Source: Fibrobacter sp. (GTDB lineage Bacteria; Fibrobacterota; Chitinivibrionia; Chitinivibrionales; Chitinispirillaceae). Taken from it: a stretch of DNA of 64,000 nt. The notes beneath the pieces are model-generated. The model was not told the DNA's origin and made no database searches. It saw nothing but the letters and a program-made list of their open reading frames with translations. The stretch is taken from positions 33,976 to 97,975 of the forward strand of contig JAAZBG010000033.1 in assembly GCA_012513915.1 (NCBI GenBank), read 5' to 3'. Positions 27,398-35,870 of this stretch are shown piece after piece. Every line of letters starts with the position of its first letter. The stretch's first letter is position 1. Position numbers and translations under genes: made by a program.

Positions 27398-30112
27398 ATG
27401 ACACTCCGCAGATTCTCATCACGTACAGAAAACCTTGACAAGGAATTCTTATCAGTAATTCTTAAAGGCGCAACAGTATACCATCGCATAGCCGGATATT
27501 TTCGAAGTTCAATATTTGAACTTGTCGGTGAGGAGATCGCTGCTATCCCTGAAGTCAAAATACTCTGCAACAGTGAACTTGACCTTATAGACTTTCAGGT
27601 CGCAAGCGGTCGGGATAGTGCACTCAAGGAAAAATGGAATCAGGTTGATGTCGCCTCGGAATCAATTCTCTACAAAGATCACTACAGAAAACTTAAAGAC
27701 CTGCTGACAAAAGGCAATGTGGAAATAAGAGTTGTCCCAAGGGAACGGTTATTTCTTCATGGTAAAGCTGGTGTTATACATTACCCTGATGGACGCCGGG
27801 TATCATTTATCGGTTCTGTCAATGAGACAAAGAATGCTTTCGCATCAAACTATGAACTTGTATGGCAGGACGACGACACTGCAAGTGCAGACTGGGTGGA
27901 AGCAGAATTTGCAGCACTCTGGAACGATGCCATACCACTTCCCGATATTATTATCTCCGAAATCAACCGTGTCGCAGAACGTCAGGAAATAAAGGTTGAT
28001 ACACTCGAAGCAGATGCAATTCCTGCTGCAGCAATGGTGGAAGCGCCTCTTTACAGAGGTGGAGAACAGCTCCAACCTTGGCAACGGTCTTTTGTTGCGC
28101 TCTTTATTGAACACCGGGCAAAATATGGAAAATGTCGCCTGCTGATTGCCGATGAAGTTGGATTAGGAAAAACGCTTTCAATGGCGACAAGTGCTCTTGT
28201 TTCTGCACTTCTTGACGATGGTAGAGTGCTTATTCTTGCTCCGTCAACGCTACTGTTTCAATGGCAGGTCGAACTAAAAGACCGGCTTGGTGTACCAAGC
28301 GCAGTCTGGTCTTCTCAAAAGAAAGTCTGGATAGGGTCCGAAGGACAGCAATTATCGGTCAAGGGGCTATCTGAAACCATTAAAAATTGTCCTTGTCAAA
28401 TTGCGATTGTCTCCACAGGGCTTATTTTTCATCAATTCGATGGACATCAGTTTGGCCGCGAAGCAGCAAACTTACTCGCGCTTAATTATGGAACGGTGAT
28501 ACTTGACGAAGCGCATAAAGCACGTGTAAAGGGCGGCATTGGACTATCAGCCGATGAGCCAAACAACCTGCTCTATTTTATGAAATGTATAGCAAAAAAA
28601 ACACGACATTTACTTTTAGGTACAGCGACCCCTATTCAAACGCGGGTTAGTGAACTTTGGGATCTGCTTGAAATTCTTAACACCGGCGCAGAATTTGTAC
28701 TTGGTGATGCTCTTTCATCATGGCGCGATAGTAATGCTGTTATTCCGTATATTACCGGCAAGGAGGATGTTCACTCAACGGAAGTAATCTGGCAGATGCT
28801 TTCAAATCCGTTGCCGCCGGGAAGTGAAGACACTATTATCGGGCAGGTTCGCGATACACTATCGTTATCGGATAAAGAATTTTATTGTTCTGTCAAACAT
28901 GAAGAACTCGATTTTACCATAAAAGAAATGGTGCTGCCGCAAGCGATAGGAAGTAATTTCTTTGTAAAAAACAATCCGGTTTTACGCCATGTTGTCGTAC
29001 GTAAACGGAAGCAACTGGAAGATGACGGATTACTTGAAAAAGTGGGTGTGGCGACACATCCGCTTATGGAAAAGCAACACCTTTACAATTCACGATTTTC
29101 AGGTATCGGTTTATTAACGAACACACCTTTTGAAGTGGCATACAGAGCAACAGAACAATTCTGTAAACTGCTTCAGCAACGTACTAAAGCTGCAGGTTTT
29201 ATGAAAACACTACTATTACAGCGGCTTTGCTCAAGTTTTGCATCCGGACTTGCTACAGCACATGCAATGTTAAACAGGGTTGCATTTGATGATGATGAAA
29301 ATGCTGAAGATGAAGAACACATACTTGCAGAGATGACATCTGCGGAAATTAATTGTCTCAATGATATTGTTCGTGAATTGTCTCGACCCGAAGCACGAGA
29401 CCCAAAACTTGAAACAGTCAGATGGTTTCTCACTGAGTTTACAAGTGACAATAGACACTGGCTTGAGCACGGGTGCATTATTTTCAGTCAATATTTTGAT
29501 ACATCATTCTGGGTCGCACGCGAACTTGCAAAACTATTACCTGAAGAGACAATTGCTGTTTATGCCGGTGCAGGAAAAAGTGGTCTCTTTCGTAACAACC
29601 AGTTTAATGCGGTAGAACGCGATTCCATTAAGCGTGCTGTCAAGACACGGGAGATACGGCTTGTTGTCGCTACCGATGCCGCTTGTGAGGGCTTGAATCT
29701 TCAAACACTGGGCACTCTTATTAATGTCGATTTACCCTGGAATCCATCACGTTTGGAGCAGCGCCTTGGACGAATAAAACGTTTTGGTCAGGCACGCCGG
29801 ACAGTTGATATGCTTAACCTTGTCTACAACGATACACAGGATGAGAAAGTATACAGCGCATTGTCGCAACGCTTAAAAGATACGTATGACATTTTCGGTT
29901 CTTTACCGGATACAATTCAGGACGACTGGATTGACGATGAAGTAAAGTTAATTGACGCAATGGATGAGTATATTCATTTACGAAAAGTTGCAGAAAATGC
30001 ATTCACCGTTCGTTATCGCTCATCACTCAACCCTGATGAAAATCGCTGGGAACTATGTTCAAAAGTATTATCAAGGAGAGATATTGAGGAGAAAATGTCG
30101 GAAGGGTGGTAG
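27398..30112 (+). CDS. PLD-nuclease/SNF2-type helicase of the Hma-like system
   Basis: 904 residues. An N-terminal phospholipase D-like domain carries a single HxK motif (FLHGKAGVIHYPDGRRVSFIGSVN, near residues 120-143). A SF2 helicase core follows with motif I ADEVGLGKT (about 248-256), motif II LDEAHKA (DEAH, about 368), motif III GTATPIQ, and the C-terminal motifs GLNLQTL and PWNPSRLEQRLGRIKRFGQ. This protein probably translocates on and cuts invading DNA. Start ATG has AAGGA upstream and is 12 bases after the TOPRIM-like stop, so it stays in the operon. It is the last island gene before the right repeat. Confidence 0.9.
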   Translation: MTLRRFSSRTENLDKEFLSVILKGATVYHRIAGYFRSSIFELVGEEIAAIPEVKILCNSELDLIDFQVASGRDSALKEKWNQVDVASESILYKDHYRKLKDLLTKGNVEIRVVPRERLFLHGKAGVIHYPDGRRVSFIGSVNETKNAFASNYELVWQDDDTASADWVEAEFAALWNDAIPLPDIIISEINRVAERQEIKVDTLEADAIPAAAMVEAPLYRGGEQLQPWQRSFVALFIEHRAKYGKCRLLIADEVGLGKTLSMATSALVSALLDDGRVLILAPSTLLFQWQVELKDRLGVPSAVWSSQKKVWIGSEGQQLSVKGLSETIKNCPCQIAIVSTGLIFHQFDGHQFGREAANLLALNYGTVILDEAHKARVKGGIGLSADEPNNLLYFMKCIAKKTRHLLLGTATPIQTRVSELWDLLEILNTGAEFVLGDALSSWRDSNAVIPYITGKEDVHSTEVIWQMLSNPLPPGSEDTIIGQVRDTLSLSDKEFYCSVKHEELDFTIKEMVLPQAIGSNFFVKNNPVLRHVVVRKRKQLEDDGLLEKVGVATHPLMEKQHLYNSRFSGIGLLTNTPFEVAYRATEQFCKLLQQRTKAAGFMKTLLLQRLCSSFASGLATAHAMLNRVAFDDDENAEDEEHILAEMTSAEINCLNDIVRELSRPEARDPKLETVRWFLTEFTSDNRHWLEHGCIIFSQYFDTSFWVARELAKLLPEETIAVYAGAGKSGLFRNNQFNAVERDSIKRAVKTREIRLVVATDAACEGLNLQTLGTLINVDLPWNPSRLEQRLGRIKRFGQARRTVDMLNLVYNDTQDEKVYSALSQRLKDTYDIFGSLPDTIQDDWIDDEVKLIDAMDEYIHLRKVAENAFTVRYRSSLNPDENRWELCSKVLSRRDIEEKMSEGW

Positions 30113-30241
30113 CGAATTGTTATGGATGCATTAGATTATACTTTTTTGTCATGGAGGGACATACTATTTATAGTAAATGCACAATTTATACAGTGTCTCT
30201 TAAATTGTATGGCAAACACTTTCGCACAGATCTATCTCCAA

Positions 30242-30332
30242 TTGCGTGATATACATTAAATATAGCGGCCCTACGGGACGCGGATTGTTTTTGTTGTCAT
30301 GCATTCTATAAATATTTGATCCCGATGGGATC
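30242..30332 (-). repeat. Right copy of inverted repeat flanking the defence island
   Basis: The reverse complement of this stretch reads GATCCCATCGGGATC, TATTTATAGAATGCATGA, ACAAAAACAATCC, GTCCCGTAGGGCC, TATATTTA, in the same order and spacing as 18190-18282. Its distance from the helicase stop (about 130 bases) resembles that of a flanking element. The match was aligned by hand. Confidence 0.85.
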
Positions 30333-30444
30333 TTGAAAAGATTTTTTGTGAGTCGGGTTGAATTTGGTATCTCTCCAGTTTAGTATAGTCAGAGTTGTGT
30401 GGAAGTTTTTTCATGCTATAGCAAACATAAAAGGGAATTCCTGT

Positions 30445-31275
30445 ATGGTTACAAATACGACAGAATACATTTCCTGTGATCGTGTATCAAAAGTAATAAT
30501 TATTCCAACATTGCGGGATAATTATTCATATATTATTGAGCACCATAACGAAGCGTTGATTGTTGATCCATCATCGTTTACACCGATTGACAAAGTAATA
30601 TCAGACAGGGCGCTTACGGTAAAGGGTATACTGGTTACGCATGATCATATGGATCATGTCAACGATGTTAAAAATGCTGTTCAAAAATATGAAGTACCAG
30701 TCTATGCTGCAGAGCATGCCTCGTTACCCGTAAAGCATGTTCCTGTGAAAGATGGTTTCAGGGTAGTACTTGGCACAACATTTATTGAAGCATTGTCAAC
30801 ACCGGGACACTATGCATCCGGTTTACCTCTTGCTACTGTACATAATAATATTTCATGGTATGCTGCATCAATGGAAGTATTATTTACAGGAGATATACTC
30901 TTTCCTTGTAGTTATGGAAGTATTGGTGATGCTGATCCGCACTATATGTTCACAACACTGCAAAAGATACGAATGTTACCGGAACAAACTGCCCTTTTTT
31001 ATGGACATGAGTATTTCAAAAAAACTATGCATATCGGACGAACAATCGATTCTAAAAATGTAGCGGTTGAGAAACGTTATGCTGAGGGGTGCAACAGATT
31101 GGAAAAAGGATTACCGACGGTTCCTGTTTTATTACAAGAAGAGAAAGCTACCAACCCATTTCTGAATTGGGATAATAAAGAACTTAAGAAAAAGTTACAA
31201 TGTGAAGAAAAAGTCGATTATGAGATGTTTTTACAGTTGAAAACGTTGCGTAATGATATAATTGACAGAATGTGA
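30445..31275 (+). CDS. gloB: Glyoxalase II-like metallo-beta-lactamase-fold hydrolase
   Basis: 276 residues from the ATG at 30445, which has AAAGGGAA upstream; the long reading from 30358 is unsupported. Metal ligands are clear: THDHMDH, a histidine in STPGHYASGL, FTGDILF with the bridging Asp, and a late GHEY. The order fits hydroxyacylglutathione hydrolase, though bacteria lacking glutathione use such enzymes on other thiol esters, so the true substrate is open. It stands between the defence island and a convergent pectate lyase. Confidence 0.85.
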   Translation: MVTNTTEYISCDRVSKVIIIPTLRDNYSYIIEHHNEALIVDPSSFTPIDKVISDRALTVKGILVTHDHMDHVNDVKNAVQKYEVPVYAAEHASLPVKHVPVKDGFRVVLGTTFIEALSTPGHYASGLPLATVHNNISWYAASMEVLFTGDILFPCSYGSIGDADPHYMFTTLQKIRMLPEQTALFYGHEYFKKTMHIGRTIDSKNVAVEKRYAEGCNRLEKGLPTVPVLLQEEKATNPFLNWDNKELKKKLQCEEKVDYEMFLQLKTLRNDIIDRM

Positions 31276-31281
31276 TTAAGC

Positions 31282-31372
31282 TGTCTGAACCTTGATTGTA
31301 AGGATTACAGGATTACCATGATTAAAAGAAATCAAGAAAATCAGGGTAATCAAGCAAATCACGGTTCAGACA
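31282..31372. repeat. GTCTGAACC foldback element between convergent genes
   Basis: Outer arms TGTCTGAACCTTGATT (31282) and AATCACGGTTCAGACA (to 31372) are inverted with one mismatch. An inner pair, GATTACCATGATT and AATCAGGGTAATC, is also inverted. Together they form a ~91-base extended hairpin. This type of element is known as a dispersed intergenic repeat in several anaerobic phyla (recollection, not checked). It may also stop transcription in both directions. Confidence 0.85.
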
Positions 31373-31387
31373 ATGTATGCCCAAAAA

Positions 31388-32713
31388 TCACTTCTTTACA
31401 AACGTACCCATCGTAACATGACCATTATCCATCATCTTTACAAAATAAACACCGGGATTAATAGTCCTTACATTTGATGCTGCATTATGTGTTTTGAATG
31501 CAGTATATACCTTCTGACCGCTCATTGTGAAAAATGTTGCGCTTGCATTATCTGAACATGATATCGGAAAATTGACATTGAGGTCATTATCAATAACAAC
31601 AGGTGCGGTATTTTTTTCAGCACTAACCGGTGCGATAACGTCGCTTGTTCCACAGCTTGACGAGACAATACCTGAGGGTGTTACCTGAAGCGTTGCACCT
31701 GCACCACATGTTGCATTCGTTACCATGCTGACAACATTTGCTACCGGTGTGGGACTCCAGGTATAGGTTGGTGCAGCAACTTTTGAACCGATGTCTTTAA
31801 CTGCATTTGTGCAGTTTGAAAAGGTAACATTGTTATTACCGGTTTTCTCCAGATTGACAACTTCACCGGGACCTGCAAATATTCCGTTGGCAACATAAAC
31901 AAATGTTCCATTTTTTCCGGGAGAGAGGTGGATATATTTGCTTGCGACATTACTGTTCCAGTAACAGTTCAGAAAGTCAAGTTTTGCATTTCGTGCCCGG
32001 GCCATTCTGTCAACACACCCATTCGTCCACCAGCAGTTGATCCAGGTGATATTATACAAGCCATCAGTTGTCGGTGACGTATCTGATCCCCCGACAAGAT
32101 TTGAGAACCGATGATCTTTGGAACCACCTGAACCACCAGCTTTTGGTGCTTTTAAATAGGTAAATTTACACCATGATACTGTGATATTATCGGCAGTATT
32201 AGTGTTATCAAAGTTGCCATCCATTCCATCCTGAAATTCGCAATGGTCAACCCATAGTTTTGTACACCCTTTATTGGTAAAAAGATCCCAGCCATCCTCG
32301 TCATAGGCTCCGGGTCCGACAAAGGTTATATTTCTGATAATGATATTTGTAGAACCGGAATTTTCTTTAATACTCAAAATTCCGGATCCACTTGCAGTCT
32401 GATTAAGGTTAATTAACTTTGCTCCCGGAAGGCCGATAATCGATTTATTTTTTCCGGTGAACTGGATACGTTCTGTTGTTATGGAACCTGATACCAGAAT
32501 TACCGATGCACTCCCGTTAAGCGCAGCAGCAAGTTCTGATGCAGTTTTTACGGTAACGGTATTTGATGCTGTCGGTGTACCGCCACCGGTAACTCCCGCT
32601 GCATATCCGACTGCTTCCGGTAAATAATATGGCGTTTGCGCCAGTACACTTAAACCGGCAAGCATAATTCCAAGACCCGAAACTACAACGTTCTTCCATA
32701 CGTTTTTCAACAT
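31388..32713 (-). CDS. Secreted pectate lyase (polysaccharide lyase family 1)
   Basis: 441 residues from the ATG at 32711-32713, which has GAGGGAGAAGG upstream; the longer reading to 32773 lacks a site. Signal peptide to about residue 26 (SVLAQ). PL1 parallel beta-helix signatures: WVDHCEFQDGMDGNFDN, ITVSWCKF, and NAKLDFLNCYWNS, with Asp residues for calcium. The C-terminal ~60 residues (TFFTMSGQKVYTAFKTHN... NPGVYFVKM) resemble a type-A sorting tail, so secretion by a type IX-like system is inferred. It cleaves homogalacturonan by beta-elimination. Confidence 0.88.
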   Translation of the reverse strand: MLKNVWKNVVVSGLGIMLAGLSVLAQTPYYLPEAVGYAAGVTGGGTPTASNTVTVKTASELAAALNGSASVILVSGSITTERIQFTGKNKSIIGLPGAKLINLNQTASGSGILSIKENSGSTNIIIRNITFVGPGAYDEDGWDLFTNKGCTKLWVDHCEFQDGMDGNFDNTNTADNITVSWCKFTYLKAPKAGGSGGSKDHRFSNLVGGSDTSPTTDGLYNITWINCWWTNGCVDRMARARNAKLDFLNCYWNSNVASKYIHLSPGKNGTFVYVANGIFAGPGEVVNLEKTGNNNVTFSNCTNAVKDIGSKVAAPTYTWSPTPVANVVSMVTNATCGAGATLQVTPSGIVSSSCGTSDVIAPVSAEKNTAPVVIDNDLNVNFPISCSDNASATFFTMSGQKVYTAFKTHNAASNVRTINPGVYFVKMMDNGHVTMGTFVKK

Positions 32714-33204
32714 GCCTTCTCCCTCTCGTGAAAAATCTAACCTACTAATACTACAGATTTGGATACTCTCCAATATCCTACCTGATGCATTTATTGATTA
32801 TGAGTTAAATAATAGAACACTTAAATACATAAATTGTTAGTTGTTTATACTTCCAATTCTTTGTAATATAAGCAAAACATCATTATTGTGCACATTTTAT
32901 TTGATAAAGGCTAACAAACATTCTTAGAAAATGAGATCATTTTCATTGAATATTTAAATAGTGTTTTTAAAAAATGCAAAAAAAATTAGAACAGAAATGA
33001 TAGCAATGACTCTGGATTGTCCGGTAGTTAAATCAGATTGTGCGTTTTTATGCTCTGTGCAAGTTAATGTCCCTTTATTTTTTATGCGTTACGAAATCGA
33101 TGATCATTTATTTACAGGTATTAAAAACAGATTGCACAAATGATCTCATAAACATATTTTTTCGATGGTATAGTATCTGTTTCACATGAATTGCAAAATC
33201 GTGA
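32714..33204. other. AT-rich intergenic region upstream of pectate lyase
   Basis: About 490 very AT-rich bases between divergent transcription units. A 60-codon ORF at 32961-33143 has no recognisable features. Promoter for the pectate lyase is expected near its right edge. Nothing else seen. Confidence 0.4.
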
Positions 33205-33315
33205 GGTACTGCTATCTTAACAAAAGCAATCCAGGATCAAAAAGTCATTATTGAAAAACAAAATAAAGAGATAGAAGCATTGAAGTTGCTAACTTACCAG
33301 GTATTACAGAGGTAA
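33205..33315 (+). pseudogene. Coiled-coil tail remnant of a larger protein
   Basis: An open stretch after a stop reads GTAILTKAIQDQKVII, then EKQNKEIEALKLLTYQVLQR, ending in a stop at 33313-33315. This LTKAIQxQ-type heptad tail is the C-terminal signature of S74/tail-fibre-like surface proteins. No upstream body exists in frame, so it is a leftover of a deleted gene just before the methyltransferase start. Confidence 0.5.
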
Positions 33316-33317
33316 TA

Positions 33318-34085
33318 ATGAACTATTCAGAATTCTTTGGCATATGCAGGTCATTGTCTTCAAAGATTAATTCACAAGATTATGATTATTTATTGGACTC
33401 AACTGTCAGATATTATGAAACGTTCAAAATTATCTCATCGTATATTAACAATGGGGCAAAAGTACTTTCTATTGGCGCAGGATGTGCTTATATAGAGGCT
33501 ATTTTAGCAAGTAAATTCGATTGTACAGTTACTGTAGTTGATTTTCCGAAAACTATTGAGTTGAATTCTGACTATTATAAATCTCTTAATATTAAAAGTT
33601 ATGGAGTTGACATTGCCAATTTAGACCTATCAGGTTTTGGCAATAATTTTGATTTTGTACTATGTCTTGAAGTAATCGAACATTTGAATATTCCTTTTGC
33701 AAAATTACTGGAAAAAGTAACTGCAACGGTTATAAATAATGGAAAAGTTATTGTTTCTACACCTAACCTTGGCTCGCTCTGGCACTTACGGAATCTTTTT
33801 TTTATGAGACCAATTCTTGCCGATGCCGAACTTACTTTTTCACAGAGTTGCTATGAAAACGAAGGGATACATCGACGTGAGTATATGCCATCTGAAATTG
33901 ATGTTTCATTCCGTAAATGTGGTTATAAAACATTATTGACAAAATTTGTAATGAATAGAAAACTGAAAACTAAATTGGATTTCATTCAATTCCCTTTTTA
34001 TCTGGTAAAAAGGTTACGACCAACTTTTGTTATGGTTGCCGAAAAACAATCCAGCGTTAATAAATCACCGATGGCGACTCATTAA
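33318..34085 (+). CDS. Class I SAM-dependent methyltransferase
   Basis: 255 residues. VLSIGAGCAYIEA (motif I, about 49-61), TVTVVDFP, and FDFVLCLEVIEHLNIP form a Methyltransf_23-type core, with the strand PNLGSLW following. The basic C-terminus (KLKTKLDFIQFPFYLVKRLRPTF) resembles enzymes that methylate glycans or glycolipids in envelope loci. Unlike the other two methyltransferases it starts directly after a coiled-coil remnant, so its original neighbours may have been lost. Codon use is AT-richer than nearby genes, a hint of transfer. Confidence 0.75.
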   Translation: MNYSEFFGICRSLSSKINSQDYDYLLDSTVRYYETFKIISSYINNGAKVLSIGAGCAYIEAILASKFDCTVTVVDFPKTIELNSDYYKSLNIKSYGVDIANLDLSGFGNNFDFVLCLEVIEHLNIPFAKLLEKVTATVINNGKVIVSTPNLGSLWHLRNLFFMRPILADAELTFSQSCYENEGIHRREYMPSEIDVSFRKCGYKTLLTKFVMNRKLKTKLDFIQFPFYLVKRLRPTFVMVAEKQSSVNKSPMATH

Positions 34086-34135
34086 GAGACTTTACGGGTG
34101 CGTTAGCATCGAGAAACACAGGCTTCTCACTCCAG

Positions 34136-34155
34136 GTGTTCTTTATAAAGAACAC
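34136..34155. promoter_or_regulatory. 20-bp perfect palindrome
   Basis: GTGTTCTTTATAAAGAACAC is a perfect palindrome about 50 bases after the methyltransferase stop and about 90 before the phytase start. There is no poly-T tract, so it could be an operator for the phytase (phosphate or inositol control is only a guess) or a weak terminator. Confidence 0.5.
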
Positions 34156-34246
34156 TAAAAATCATTAGACTGAATAATTCTTGTTGGAATAAGGTATCTT
34201 GAGGGTATAGCATATTCGATCTATTTTTTTTCGGGAGTTTGTTAAA

Positions 34247-35635
34247 ATGTCTTTAACGTCCAGACTCATACTACTGGTTTTTATTTTTTTCCCTCTCTTT
34301 ACAGTATCAGCACAAATTTCTATTCCAAAAAAGTTCACTACAGCTTCGACAGGAAATGATGTTGACGATTGTGCGATCTGGGTAAACCCGTCAGATCCGG
34401 AAAAGAGTCTTGTATTTGTAAACGATAAGGGACCCGCAGTTGAGTATGGAGGACTATATGCCTATACACTTGATGGAACGTTATTGCAGAAAACATTATT
34501 TCATCGGCCGCAGAATCCTGATATCAGATATAGTGTAGTTTTTGGAGATGATACAATAGATGTACTTGTGTGTGTGGATCGGGAATCAGGCAACAATACC
34601 TACAATAAAATCAGAATTTTTAAGATTAATCCGTCATATGCAGAAACATTGGATGGCGTACTTACAGAGATTACAACCAGTGACGGAATTCTGACAGGGC
34701 AGAATGAAGCATATGGCCATGGCCTCTATCTCCGTCCTTCAGATGGTGCACTTTTTTCGATAGTAGCAGGATGCAGCCAGACAGATTTTACACAGATACG
34801 ACTGGAAAGTGATGGCGCCGGAAAGGTTAAGGGTACAATTGTCCGTAAATGGGGTGGCAGTGACATAAAGGGCGATCTGTGCGAAGGTATCTGCTGTGAT
34901 GATGAGCTTGGATATATCTATATCAGTGACGAAAACTATCAAATTCTCAAGTACTATGCAGATCCTGATAAAAACGAAAATACTTTAATAAGCGCATTCG
35001 CAAAAGATGATGGAATCGTGGCTGACAGAGAGGGTATAAATATTTACAGGTGCGACGACAATAACGGTTATATTCTTCTGTCAAACCAGGGGAAAAATGA
35101 GATTATAGTGTATGACCGCGTTACTAATGAATTCATTGGATCGGTTATCCCTGACGGGATGATGGATTGTGATGGGCTCGATGTAACCGCAATTCCGCTT
35201 GGATCGCAGTTTCCACATGGTATGGCAGCATTTCATCTTGGAACTGCAAGTGGCTCGCAGTTTGGTTTTTATGACTGGTCAGATATTGCGTCAGGACTGA
35301 ATCTTAGCACCCCATGTGACGCAAAAAGACCTGGCTCAGGGAATTCAGCGATTACAAAACGGCACAAATGCACTAAAATCGCAGGTAAAAGACCGGTTCT
35401 TCAATTTGACAATCAGGGAATACATCTAAAAAATGCATCATTTCCAGACTTGTCAATCACAATATCAATTTTCAATGTACAGGGTAAAAAGATTCATTCA
35501 CAACATATCAGTAACCAGATTAACGGTGAAGCGATTATTACAGTACCTTGCCACATAGTACATTCGGGAATTTACATGGTAAAATGTAATGCAGGCAATA
35601 ATACGCTTTTTACAGGAATGCTGACGATAGAATAA
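34247..35635 (+). CDS. Secreted beta-propeller phytase with sorting tail
   Basis: 462 residues. Signal peptide ends near residue 23 (SAQ). Beta-propeller phytase motifs are present: VDDCAIWVNPSDPEKS, NDKG...GGLYAYTLDG, NPDIRYSVVFG, EGICCDDELGYIYISDE, REGINIY, and a C-terminal DGLDVT. Acidic residues at these places bind calcium and phosphate. The last ~80 residues (SITISIFNVQGKKIHSQ... HSGIYMVKC) are a sorting-domain-like tail. The enzyme removes phosphate from phytate outside the cell, which pairs well with plant-polymer degradation. Confidence 0.85.
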   Translation: MSLTSRLILLVFIFFPLFTVSAQISIPKKFTTASTGNDVDDCAIWVNPSDPEKSLVFVNDKGPAVEYGGLYAYTLDGTLLQKTLFHRPQNPDIRYSVVFGDDTIDVLVCVDRESGNNTYNKIRIFKINPSYAETLDGVLTEITTSDGILTGQNEAYGHGLYLRPSDGALFSIVAGCSQTDFTQIRLESDGAGKVKGTIVRKWGGSDIKGDLCEGICCDDELGYIYISDENYQILKYYADPDKNENTLISAFAKDDGIVADREGINIYRCDDNNGYILLSNQGKNEIIVYDRVTNEFIGSVIPDGMMDCDGLDVTAIPLGSQFPHGMAAFHLGTASGSQFGFYDWSDIASGLNLSTPCDAKRPGSGNSAITKRHKCTKIAGKRPVLQFDNQGIHLKNASFPDLSITISIFNVQGKKIHSQHISNQINGEAIITVPCHIVHSGIYMVKCNAGNNTLFTGMLTIE

Positions 35636-35870
35636 TAATTATTGTGAAAACGATTGGTTTCAGGCTTGGAGTTCATGATGTGAACTCTCGCGTACTTATC
35701 AGTAAGGTTGTACCATTTAATGTAACAACAGGTGTTATGCCTATAGGTTTGATATCCGGTGGTTCATAGAAAAACTCTCTTACAACGAGAACTGGTCTCT
35801 TAATGATGCTGTGAAACTAATTCGGGTGTTTAATAATACGCAAAAAAGATTTATTGCTTTTTACAACATC

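Noticed and set aside
32961..33143. 60-codon open frame in an AT-rich gap
   Set aside because: No ribosome-binding site, no recognisable motif.
35644..35769. 42-codon GTG-started frame after the phytase
   Set aside because: Too short, no ribosome-binding site, no similarity recognised.
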